Both the position numbers and the translations under genes were made by a program. The notes below the pieces were generated by a model. That model did no database searches and had not been told where the DNA came from. It was given only the letters and a program-made list of their open reading frames with translations. DNA of 64,000 bases from Roseivirga pacifica (GTDB taxonomy: Bacteria; Bacteroidota; Bacteroidia; Cytophagales; Cyclobacteriaceae): positions 62,001 to 126,000 of the forward strand of contig NZ_FOIR01000006.1 in the NCBI RefSeq assembly GCF_900111145.1, written 5' to 3'. Below, piece by piece: positions 7,973 to 15,260 of this stretch (position 1 is the stretch's first letter; the number at the start of each line of letters is the position of its first letter).

Positions 7973-9265
7973 TCACCCCTTGCTCAACTCCTTTATCCCC
8001 TCAAGCAGCCTATCAACATCAGCCGTGCTGGTGTAAAGGTTTGGTGTTACACGAATGCCTTCCTCACCTTTGGGTAGCTTACGCTTTACGGTAAACACGC
8101 TGTGTTCATCATAGAGTCTTATAATCACATCATCCGCATCCATATTGTGCAGTTTAAAGGTGGCAATCGCACAACTTCTCTTCGGATCGGTCGGTGTTAA
8201 AAGCTCCGCATTTTCAATTCCAGCAATCTCTTTTGTCCAATAGTTTTGCAGATAGCGCAGGCGCGCTTCTTTTACCGAAATAGTAACCATATTGTTAAAC
8301 TCAGCAGCCTTTGGCACTGTCATTAAAGTGGGGAAAGAAAGCGTACCAAAGTGGCCTAGCTTGTTTATCCGTCCCTCTGGCTGGCCAACGTCACCAAACA
8401 TAGGTTTAAGGCCCTTTATGCGTTCTTTCTTTACGTACATCAAGCCCATTCCAATTGGGGCGCTAAACCACTTATGCAGGTTCACACCCACAAAGTCAGC
8501 ACCCAAATCAGGAATCTTGAAATCAATATGAGCAAAGCTGTGTGCTGCATCTACAATTACATCTACCTCCTTGCTTTTAGCCATATCGGCAATGGCTTTT
8601 ATCGGCATTATTTGTCCGGTAAGGTGGATTAAATGAGTAGCAAGTATGCATTTGGTTTTAGACGTAATGGCTTCTTCATAAAGCCGAACAATCTGGGCAT
8701 CACTCTCCGGATTCATCGGCACCTCAATGCGCTTTATCACAATACCCTTGGTATGCTCCAACATTTCAAAAGCCTCGATCATACTATGATAATCCTGATC
8801 GTGAAGGATCACTTCATCACCCTTTTCAAAAGGATAACCTTGAATAAGAATATTTAGCGCTTCAGTAGCATTTCGGGTAATGAGCAACTCCTCCCTATCC
8901 GCACCAGAAAATGCTGCTAGCGCATCCATTATCGGTCCGTTGTTCTCACGGTAAAAATCTCTTCTGGCAAAACCCGAATTCTCATTATTCACTTTATGAA
9001 TAAACTCAGTGTAAGCCTCCACCACCATTTTGGGCTGCACGCCAAAGTATCCATTCTCCAGATTGATCCACTTATCGGTAATGTCGTAATGCGTTTGCTT
9101 AAATTTCTTCCAAAAATCCTCATCCTGAATTCTATTTAAGCTGAATTCATCCTTCCATTCCGCCAAACTTTCCTGCGACAGCATTTCTCCCCAACCTTTG
9201 GAGTTCATTAAGGGCAATGAAAGTGCTCCGGCTGCAAGCTTCTGAAGTATTGATCTTCTTTTCAT
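7973..9265 (-). CDS. Exported class V aminotransferase-fold PLP enzyme
   Basis: 430 residues. The N-terminus MKRRSILQKLAAGALSLPL is a twin-arginine-type signal, consistent with export of a folded, cofactor-loaded enzyme. The fold is the class V aminotransferase/cysteine desulfurase/isopenicillin N epimerase type: NGYFGVQP near the start, TRNATEALN (~130), the PLP-binding VDAAHSFAHID (Asp239, His242) and the lysine that forms the Schiff base in NLHKWFSAPIG (Lys265). Substrate specificity cannot be read; related Tat-exported proteins are usually annotated isopenicillin-N epimerase-like. It is transcribed alone, convergent with 7250-7885 and divergent from the pseudouridine synthase. Confidence 0.9.
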   Translation of the reverse strand: MKRRSILQKLAAGALSLPLMNSKGWGEMLSQESLAEWKDEFSLNRIQDEDFWKKFKQTHYDITDKWINLENGYFGVQPKMVVEAYTEFIHKVNNENSGFARRDFYRENNGPIMDALAAFSGADREELLITRNATEALNILIQGYPFEKGDEVILHDQDYHSMIEAFEMLEHTKGIVIKRIEVPMNPESDAQIVRLYEEAITSKTKCILATHLIHLTGQIMPIKAIADMAKSKEVDVIVDAAHSFAHIDFKIPDLGADFVGVNLHKWFSAPIGMGLMYVKKERIKGLKPMFGDVGQPEGRINKLGHFGTLSFPTLMTVPKAAEFNNMVTISVKEARLRYLQNYWTKEIAGIENAELLTPTDPKRSCAIATFKLHNMDADDVIIRLYDEHSVFTVKRKLPKGEEGIRVTPNLYTSTADVDRLLEGIKELSKG

Positions 9266-9435
9266 AACGAGGGTAAGTTTTTTGGCTTTGAATGATGTTT
9301 ACAATGTACAACCTAGCAGAAAGGAAATGAACCTTTGATCACTTTCATTCTACGGAAAGGCCATTTTTAACAATTTTGTAACATGCGCTCAAGGTTTGAA
9401 AACTCCACTAAAGTGAGTAACTAGCCAGCATCAAT

Positions 9436-10305
9436 ATTTATGAGCAACATAGCGTTCCCGCCAACATTACGCCTGCCCGGCTGCAAGAATATGGTGTTAG
9501 TATTTTTCATGCTTGCCCTACTAAATCGGCACTAAAAAAGGCACTAAAGAAAAGCCAAATAACCGTAAACGGCACCATTGCTTCCACCGCTACTTTTATA
9601 ACAGGAGGCGAAACCATTGAACTGTCAATACCGGAAGAAGCCCTTCGCCCAAAGAAAAAATTGATCTTCCCGCTCAAGGTTATTCATGAAGATGAACACC
9701 TCGCCCTCATTCACAAACCGGCTGGCATTCTAGTGAGTGGAAATGGATTTATGACCATCGCCAACGCCTTGGATCAAAACTTGAAACAGAGCAGCCAGCC
9801 AGATGCTACGCTACCTCGACCAATCCATAGGCTAGACTATGCCACTACGGGGATTTTACTTTGCGGAAAAACCAATAGTTGCATTCGAGCATTGAGTAAG
9901 CTGTTTCAAGACAAACTTGTACACAAAACCTACTTTGCCATAGCCATTGGCGAAATGAACACAAGCGAAACCATTAACACTCCTATTGATGGTAAGCCCT
10001 CAAAAAGCCATTTTGAAATAATAGAATCGGTATCATCAGAACGTTTCGGAACACTAAATTTGGTGAAGTTGAGCCCAGAAACAGGCAGGAGACATCAGCT
10101 AAGAAAACACTTATCAGGCTTAGGCAATCCCATTTTAGGCGATAAAGACTATGGCCAAGAAGGGCTTATACTGAACGGAAAGGGACTTTATTTACATGCC
10201 CACTCCATAGCCTTTGAACATCCCGTTGCAAAAGAACCCATAACTTTCGTCTCTCCCCTTCCCGAAAAATTCTCCAAGATTTTTCCTTCGCAAGGAAAAT
10301 TTTAG
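9436..10305 (+). CDS. RluA-type pseudouridine synthase; start codon not canonical
   Basis: Converts uridine to pseudouridine in RNA. The catalytic block is HRLDYATTGILLCGK with the essential Asp, and GRRHQLRKHL follows. The first ATG/GTG/TTG in frame is TTG 9661, but the frame is open back to 9421 and this upstream part reads as a genuine RluA N-terminus with S4-like RNA-binding features: EQHSVPANITPARLQEYGV, then KSALKKALKKSQITVNG. No ATG, GTG or TTG lies in that part. The homologous start would fall near ATT 9436 (I-Y-E-Q-H-S-V-P); I place the start there tentatively. An ATG at 9440 is in another frame and stops after 31 codons. Either an ATT start, or a small frameshift/sequence error near 9430. 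Confidence 0.78.
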   Translation: MYEQHSVPANITPARLQEYGVSIFHACPTKSALKKALKKSQITVNGTIASTATFITGGETIELSIPEEALRPKKKLIFPLKVIHEDEHLALIHKPAGILVSGNGFMTIANALDQNLKQSSQPDATLPRPIHRLDYATTGILLCGKTNSCIRALSKLFQDKLVHKTYFAIAIGEMNTSETINTPIDGKPSKSHFEIIESVSSERFGTLNLVKLSPETGRRHQLRKHLSGLGNPILGDKDYGQEGLILNGKGLYLHAHSIAFEHPVAKEPITFVSPLPEKFSKIFPSQGKF

Positions 10306-10343
10306 AAATCCCTGAACCATTCAGGATACTTCCCAGTTCATAA

Positions 10344-10361
10344 TATATCGCATGCGATATA
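10344..10361. promoter_or_regulatory. 18-bp perfect palindrome, probable OhrR/MarR operator
   Basis: TATATCGCATGCGATATA is self-complementary over all 18 bases. It lies 20 bases before the glutathione peroxidase start, and the second gene of that operon encodes an OhrR-type MarR regulator. MarR dimers bind palindromes of this size, so autorepression with peroxide release is the likely use. Confidence 0.6.
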
Positions 10362-10380
10362 AAATCAAAAAACACTTCTT

Positions 10381-10860
10381 ATGAAATTCTACGACTTATC
10401 TGCAGAAACACCACAAGGCACTACCCTACAAATGTCTGACTTTGAGAACAAGGCGGTTTTGGTAGTAAACACAGCGACCAAATGCGGACTTGCACCACAA
10501 TTTGAGGGATTGGAAAAACTGCATAAAACCTATCGTGACAAGGGTTTGGTAGTATTGGGCTTTCCTTGCAATCAGTTTGCCGGACAAGAGCCAGTAAAAG
10601 ATGAAAACATGAGTGAAACTTGTAAGATCAATCATGGCGTTACTTTTCAGCTCACCAAAAAGGTAGATGTAAATGGAAAAGACACACACCCTATTTTCAA
10701 ATATTTGAAAGATGAACTGGGCGGCACATTAGGCAAAAAGATCAAATGGAATTTTACCAAGTTTTTAGTAAGCCCAAGTGGTAAACCTTACAAACGCTAC
10801 GCGCCTACCACCAAACCAGAAAAGATTGAGGATGACATCAAAAAACTGTTGAATGCCTAA
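10381..10860 (+). CDS. Glutathione peroxidase family thiol peroxidase
   Basis: 159 residues, usual for the family. It reduces hydrogen peroxide or lipid/organic hydroperoxides. The peroxidatic Cys35 is in NTATKCGL, the Gln of the tetrad in FPCNQFAGQEP, and the Trp/Asn of KWNFTKFLV complete the active site. A further Cys in ETCKINHGVTF is at the position of the resolving Cys in thioredoxin-dependent members, so thioredoxin is the more likely reductant than glutathione. There is no signal peptide: cytosolic. Its stop overlaps the ATG of the downstream MarR gene by eight bases, so the two are co-translated and probably under the palindromic operator upstream. Confidence 0.94.
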   Translation: MKFYDLSAETPQGTTLQMSDFENKAVLVVNTATKCGLAPQFEGLEKLHKTYRDKGLVVLGFPCNQFAGQEPVKDENMSETCKINHGVTFQLTKKVDVNGKDTHPIFKYLKDELGGTLGKKIKWNFTKFLVSPSGKPYKRYAPTTKPEKIEDDIKKLLNA

Positions 10861-11293
10861 AGAAGAGTTTAACCCGTTGGCCCTTAAGGAGCAAATTTGC
10901 TTTCCTATTTACGCCACCTCTCGCCTAATAACGCGGCTATACCAGCCGCTTTTAGACGAAATCGGGCTTACTTACACCCAGTATTTAGTAATGATGGTGC
11001 TGTGGGAAAATGACAACCAAAAAGTAACAGAAATTGGCAACAGACTTTTCTTGAATACAAACACGCTTACCCCGCTGTTGAACAAGCTGATTCAAAAAAA
11101 ACTGATCAGCAAACAGCGCGATGAATCAGATGAGCGCGCTTTTATTGTGACTTTGAGTGAGGAAGGAAAAGCAATGAAAACCAGTGCCGAGTGCATTCCA
11201 GAAAAGCTTGCCCAGTCGGTAGACATACCGCTAGAGGAAGTTGCGCTTGTTAAGTCGGCCATGTGGAAATTTTTGAATAGTGTGAGAGATTGA
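10853..11293 (+). CDS. ohrR: OhrR-type MarR family peroxide-sensing repressor
   Basis: 146 residues with a winged-helix DNA-binding domain. The N-terminal segment LALKEQICFPIYATSRLITRLY followed by GLTYTQYLVMMVLWE is characteristic of OhrR, where the single N-terminal Cys (here Cys16) is oxidised by organic hydroperoxides and the repressor leaves DNA. The recognition region is FLNTNTLTPLLNKL and the wing KQRDESDERAFIVTL. It overlaps the glutathione peroxidase gene by eight bases. Likely target: the 18-bp palindrome before that gene. OhrR normally controls ohr, and no ohr gene is in the window, so the peroxidase seems to take that place. Confidence 0.9.
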   Translation: MPKEEFNPLALKEQICFPIYATSRLITRLYQPLLDEIGLTYTQYLVMMVLWENDNQKVTEIGNRLFLNTNTLTPLLNKLIQKKLISKQRDESDERAFIVTLSEEGKAMKTSAECIPEKLAQSVDIPLEEVALVKSAMWKFLNSVRD

Positions 11294-11330
11294 AAAAATT
11301 GCGATATTAGTCTTCTAAACACACACAATT

Positions 11331-11582
11331 ATGGAAGACAAACGCGTACAATTTGTTTTCAGTCTTATATTTCTGATTGCATACCTCGCCCTAATATTTA
11401 TTGTCCTTTTTCTGGAAACACAGAGTTCCTTTGAAATCAAGCCCGATCATGATTCTATGCTTGGCGAGCTCAAAATACTAATTGGAGTATTAACTGCCGG
11501 TGTCGCTCAAATTCTAAACTTTTGGTTCGGCAACAGCAAAAAAGCACAAAAAGAAGAAGTTTCTGAAGAAGAGCAACCTTAG
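11331..11582 (+). CDS. Small two-helix membrane protein, holin-like
   Basis: 83 residues. Helix one is at ~8-28 (FVFSLIFLIAYLALIFIVLF). A second weaker hydrophobic stretch (LGELKILIGVLTAGVAQILNFWFG, ~43-67) is followed by a charged KKAQKEEVSEEEQP tail. The LNFWFGNSK ending after a short helix is common in phage and tailocin holin-like proteins. It is four bases before the GH18-like gene on the same strand and 2 kb before the eCIS run. Function by homology is uncertain; holin-like is inference from size, topology and place. Confidence 0.65.
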   Translation: MEDKRVQFVFSLIFLIAYLALIFIVLFLETQSSFEIKPDHDSMLGELKILIGVLTAGVAQILNFWFGNSKKAQKEEVSEEEQP

Positions 11583-11586
11583 TGCT

Positions 11587-13239
11587 ATGGCCAGTCCATT
11601 TACATATAAGGCACTTAAGATTACTACAATATATCTGCTGGCTTTCGGCTTGACGGCACCCACTTTTGCTCAGCAAACACCATCTGACTCAGTACATAGA
11701 AAGGTACTGGTTTACGAACTTTTCAATCAGATTTACGCGGCCATTAGGCCAACTGAGCTTAAGTCAGACACGGTTTATAGCGAAGAGAAAATGGCGCTTT
11801 TTGGCTGGCACCCTGGCTGGAGCGATCATAACACCAGCAGCTATGACTTCAATGTGCTGAGCGCTTTGGTTTATGCTGAAACCACCATAAGCCTAAGTGG
11901 CAATTCATTGGCTTATAACACACCGAACTGGACATCGCCTCAAACCTCGGCACTACTTACCACGGCTTTAAACGCTGGCACCGAGGTTTACCTATCCATC
12001 AAATGCTTGGATACAGATGCCATGGAAGTACTCTTTACCGACCAACAAGCTCAAGCAACTGCCATTAAAGAAATAATTGCCTTAACTAATTCACAGGGTT
12101 CACCCCTCAATGGTGTTTGCTTAGTTTTTGAAGGTGTTAATACTTCATTGGGAAAACAATACATGAGTTTTATTCAAAAACTCTCAATTGCCCTAAAGTC
12201 AGAAAACAAAAAACTTACGCTTTCGCTACCGGCCATTCCACGAAGCGCTATTTATGATTTCAAAGTACTAAATACCTTTGTCGATAAGTTCATTATTCAG
12301 GCTTACAACTATCAAGAAAGGCACAGGCCATCGGCAGTGGCTCCTCTCACCGAGGGCAACTTCAACATTAGCAATACGGTGAATGCTTACCTGTACCAAA
12401 ACATACCTCCTCAAAAGCTTATTATTACCCTGCCTTATTTTGGTGCTGTTTGGCGCCAAGGCATTGAAGGTATCAATGCAACTTTTGAATGGGTAGGTAG
12501 AAGAAACTATGCTGGACTGAGAGCAGATATTGGCACCGCAAAAGTGAGTTATAATGCCGATACTACCGATGCTATTGTCCGTACTAAAAGAGATGGACTC
12601 TACTACATCTACCATTTTGATGATGACAAGACACTTGCAAAGAAAATAGAATGGATAAAGGCCAAAAATCTAGACGGAATGGGTATTTGGGCACTGGGCT
12701 ACGACACTGGTAGGCCTGAATTATGGAATACACTACGAGCAAACATTTCAACAGGATTTATTAAGTCAACACAAACTATCGCCAAAGTAGATACTGCTAA
12801 AACTGTAGACATTGACAACCTAGAAGCAAATGCCACAGAAAAACTCAACAAGTTACTCACTGATGCAAAACATGTTATTCAGCAAAAAGAAGTGCTATTT
12901 ACAATTGGCATACTGCTCCCCTTTTTCTTGGTTATCGCAATACTAGTAACACTTGTAAAGCCAGAAGTGTACGAAAAGCTATTCATCACAGACTTCTCTC
13001 TTTTTTTAAAGCTTGCGATGTTCTTGGTGGTGCTTGTAGTTGTCTGTATTACAGTATCGAACTTTGTTTTTGAAACTGACCCCACGATTGCCAACCAACT
13101 AGAGCCTTATGCCAATGAGCCTGTATTGGTGAGTGGTTTTATAAATGCTCAAATCATAAAATATGGTTTTTTAAGCATGCTATTACTATGCCTTTTAAGC
13201 TGGAAGGTTTTTTTAAATTTCAATAGAGACACACCTTAA
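11587..13239 (+). CDS. Membrane-anchored GH18-like glycoside hydrolase with degenerate catalytic motif
   Basis: 550 residues. A signal peptide (to FAQQ, ~30) is followed by a TIM-barrel of the GH18 chitinase/peptidoglycan-hydrolase type at ~60-390 (FGWHPGWSDHN, KFIIQAYNYQ, GMGIWALGYD). The family motif DGxDxDxE appears as NGVCLVFE: the catalytic Glu182 is kept but the preceding Asp residues are replaced by Asn, Cys and Val. The C-terminus has three membrane helices (~435-458, ~475-498, ~526-545), so the barrel would sit in the periplasm on a membrane anchor. It is packed between two small membrane proteins (gaps of 4 and 10 bases), a possible lysis or wall-opening unit for the neighbouring injection system. 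Activity is uncertain because of the changed motif. Confidence 0.8.
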   Translation: MASPFTYKALKITTIYLLAFGLTAPTFAQQTPSDSVHRKVLVYELFNQIYAAIRPTELKSDTVYSEEKMALFGWHPGWSDHNTSSYDFNVLSALVYAETTISLSGNSLAYNTPNWTSPQTSALLTTALNAGTEVYLSIKCLDTDAMEVLFTDQQAQATAIKEIIALTNSQGSPLNGVCLVFEGVNTSLGKQYMSFIQKLSIALKSENKKLTLSLPAIPRSAIYDFKVLNTFVDKFIIQAYNYQERHRPSAVAPLTEGNFNISNTVNAYLYQNIPPQKLIITLPYFGAVWRQGIEGINATFEWVGRRNYAGLRADIGTAKVSYNADTTDAIVRTKRDGLYYIYHFDDDKTLAKKIEWIKAKNLDGMGIWALGYDTGRPELWNTLRANISTGFIKSTQTIAKVDTAKTVDIDNLEANATEKLNKLLTDAKHVIQQKEVLFTIGILLPFFLVIAILVTLVKPEVYEKLFITDFSLFLKLAMFLVVLVVVCITVSNFVFETDPTIANQLEPYANEPVLVSGFINAQIIKYGFLSMLLLCLLSWKVFLNFNRDTP

Positions 13240-13249
13240 CCTGCTGAAT

Positions 13250-13504
13250 ATGGAAAAATTAAAAGCGCTTTTTGCCAAGCAATTTATGTGGCTAATTATG
13301 GCTTTCGTCTTGGCTTTTCCCTTGGCACTAATTCCAATGGTACTCATACAGAACTTCATAAAAGACTATTCTGACTTTATAAACAGAATCGACAATCAGG
13401 TTGTCATACTCTATGTCGTTTTTGTACTCATTTGCTTTATTGGGCTTATCCTTATTCGCTTTTTATCATCGCTGATTAAAATATTAATAGGTACAAAAGC
13501 ATAA
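13250..13504 (+). CDS. Small two-helix membrane protein
   Basis: 84 residues with two strongly hydrophobic helices (~14-36 and ~49-72) and a short polar loop (KDYSDFINRIDNQ). No family recognised. It begins 10 bases after the GH18-like gene and ends the three-gene membrane unit 140 bases before the eCIS run. It could be a second holin-like or anti-holin-like partner, or a stabiliser of the GH18-like protein; the sequence alone does not decide. Confidence 0.62.
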   Translation: MEKLKALFAKQFMWLIMAFVLAFPLALIPMVLIQNFIKDYSDFINRIDNQVVILYVVFVLICFIGLILIRFLSSLIKILIGTKA

Positions 13505-13642
13505 TTCGCTTTACACGCATTTTTACGCGTTTCATCCTCAGTACTAGCACTTAACATCAGCCTTGTTGATTTTTTGAATAATTATTAATTAAATTACTCG
13601 GGTAACTGCCCAAACAGTTGCACACACTAAACACACACAACC

Positions 13643-14221
13643 TTGATTGAACACGCACTCACTATCTCCGCGAGAGAGGTTAACCAGTTTCTTCGGCTCC
13701 GTTATGATCTTAACGAAGACAAGGTGCTGTCTGGGTCTCTCATCAGTCAAGACGGTTCCGTTAGCATACAAGATGAAAACAAGGTTATTCTTACTCTTGT
13801 TGATATTGAGCAAGAAACTACGCTAAAAAACGGGTCTAGGTATCACGAAACGCCAAACGGAACAACTTTTAAATCTCCCGACCTTCACCTTAATTTATTC
13901 ATTCTGCTTTCGGCCTATTTTAATCCGCTCAACTACACCGAAGCATTAAAATACTTATCGGCAGTTATCTCCTTTTTTCATGCTAAACCGGTGTTCAACA
14001 CCAGCAATTCTCCTGAATTGATTGGAACCGGCATTGACAAATTGGTATTCGAAATTTTCCATCAAGATTCAAATGGAAAGAATAATCTATGGAGCACTTT
14101 GGGCGCCAAATACATGCCCTCTATTCAGTATAAAGTAAGAATGCTCACCATCTCTGACGCTTCTATCAGACAACAGATTGATGGCATTCATAATGTGGGA
14201 CTAGACAAAAACATTCCTTAA
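13643..14221 (+). CDS. eCIS cap/terminator protein, DUF4255 (Pvc16-like)
   Basis: 192 residues. The pattern (VNQFLRLRY near the start, then LHLNLFILLSAYFNPLNYTEALKYLSAVISFFHAKPVF, ending KYMPSIQYKVRML) is the DUF4255/Pvc16 N-terminal family, whose members cap the sheath and tube end in PVC, Afp and related particles. It begins with TTG 13643; no in-frame ATG is near and upstream spacing fits. It is the first gene of the eCIS run. Its stop overlaps the ATG of the next gene by one base (TAATG), so the two are translationally coupled. Confidence 0.85.
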   Translation: MIEHALTISAREVNQFLRLRYDLNEDKVLSGSLISQDGSVSIQDENKVILTLVDIEQETTLKNGSRYHETPNGTTFKSPDLHLNLFILLSAYFNPLNYTEALKYLSAVISFFHAKPVFNTSNSPELIGTGIDKLVFEIFHQDSNGKNNLWSTLGAKYMPSIQYKVRMLTISDASIRQQIDGIHNVGLDKNIP

Positions 14222-15249
14222 TGCTACTCCAATACAACATATTGAGCCAAGTAGCATTTCGCCATGATTATTTCCACAATCAAAGGCTTAATAGTTTGGA
14301 ATGGATTCCTAGCAAGGCAACTGAAAGGCTAGCGAAAAACTGTGGTCTACTATTTAAGCCTGCAAAAGACACTCTAAAGATATTGGCTAGCACAGATGCT
14401 GACAATAATAACCAGTTAAGCGATTGGTTGAGAGAAGACTTCTCACTTACCTTCCTTATCCGCTTCAACGAGCCATTTTGGTCCAACATTAGCGAAGTTT
14501 CAAAACCAAACAACAAGTGTTTCTACTTTACCAATATTGATAAAGACGCTACTAGTGAGGTTTTACTTCACCAAAATGAGTTGGTTACTAGCGAAGACTT
14601 GGTAGAACCGGTTAACCAACTCATCTACACATTGGGAACTGCCGAGAGTGGGGATTTCAAGATAGTACAAGGAATTAATGGTGAAGACTGCTCCTCCGCT
14701 ATAAAGCAAATCGACAACCAATACATACTAGATACCAAACCACTTGACGAAGGTATTTACAACCTAACACAAGGAGAAACACTGATAAAAAAGCTCTTTA
14801 TCAGCAAGCAGGCAGGCCAGTTTGATGCCGTTTGCCACTTGGCCTTTTCAAAAGATTTTGGTGACACAATTAATGCCGACTGGACCTGGAATTTTAAGTC
14901 ATTCAAAGTTCAGTTTGGCACCAAGGCAACCTATTGGAGGTACTTTCTTCCATACGAAAAAATGGAAGACTTAGAAGGCATTCAAATAATCAATGGCATT
15001 AAAGACCAGGTTTTTAATACGGGCGAAAAGGTAGCCATTCAAGAAAGAGATATGATCCAGTTCACCTCTCTTTCGCCCATTAAGCTAGAAGAAAAGAGGG
15101 AACGAGGCTTTCAGTTAAGAAAGAATATGGGGGTACAGAACAAGTCGGAAGGCGTGGTAATTAGCAGACTGCCCGAGCCGGAAAAAACAAGTCTTTACCG
15201 AGTAGATGAGCAAGGAAATAAATACACAGAAATATACATCAATCTTTAA
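14221..15249 (+). CDS. eCIS-associated protein of unknown function
   Basis: 342 residues, no signal peptide or membrane segment. It is coupled to the DUF4255 gene by a one-base overlap and is followed after 11 bases by the sheath gene. The N-terminal segment FRHDYFHNQRLNSLEWIPS and the beta-rich middle (TWNFKSFKVQFGTKATYWRY) are reminiscent of conserved proteins found beside DUF4255 in Bacteroidota eCIS loci. I know no established function. Position suggests a distal-end or cap accessory rather than baseplate. Confidence 0.78.
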   Translation: MLLQYNILSQVAFRHDYFHNQRLNSLEWIPSKATERLAKNCGLLFKPAKDTLKILASTDADNNNQLSDWLREDFSLTFLIRFNEPFWSNISEVSKPNNKCFYFTNIDKDATSEVLLHQNELVTSEDLVEPVNQLIYTLGTAESGDFKIVQGINGEDCSSAIKQIDNQYILDTKPLDEGIYNLTQGETLIKKLFISKQAGQFDAVCHLAFSKDFGDTINADWTWNFKSFKVQFGTKATYWRYFLPYEKMEDLEGIQIINGIKDQVFNTGEKVAIQERDMIQFTSLSPIKLEEKRERGFQLRKNMGVQNKSEGVVISRLPEPEKTSLYRVDEQGNKYTEIYINL

Positions 15250-15260
15250 ATCGAACAATT

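Noticed and set aside
9440-9535. ATG-started frame before the pseudouridine synthase
   Set aside because: It is out of frame with the RluA reading frame and stops after 31 codons without family similarity.
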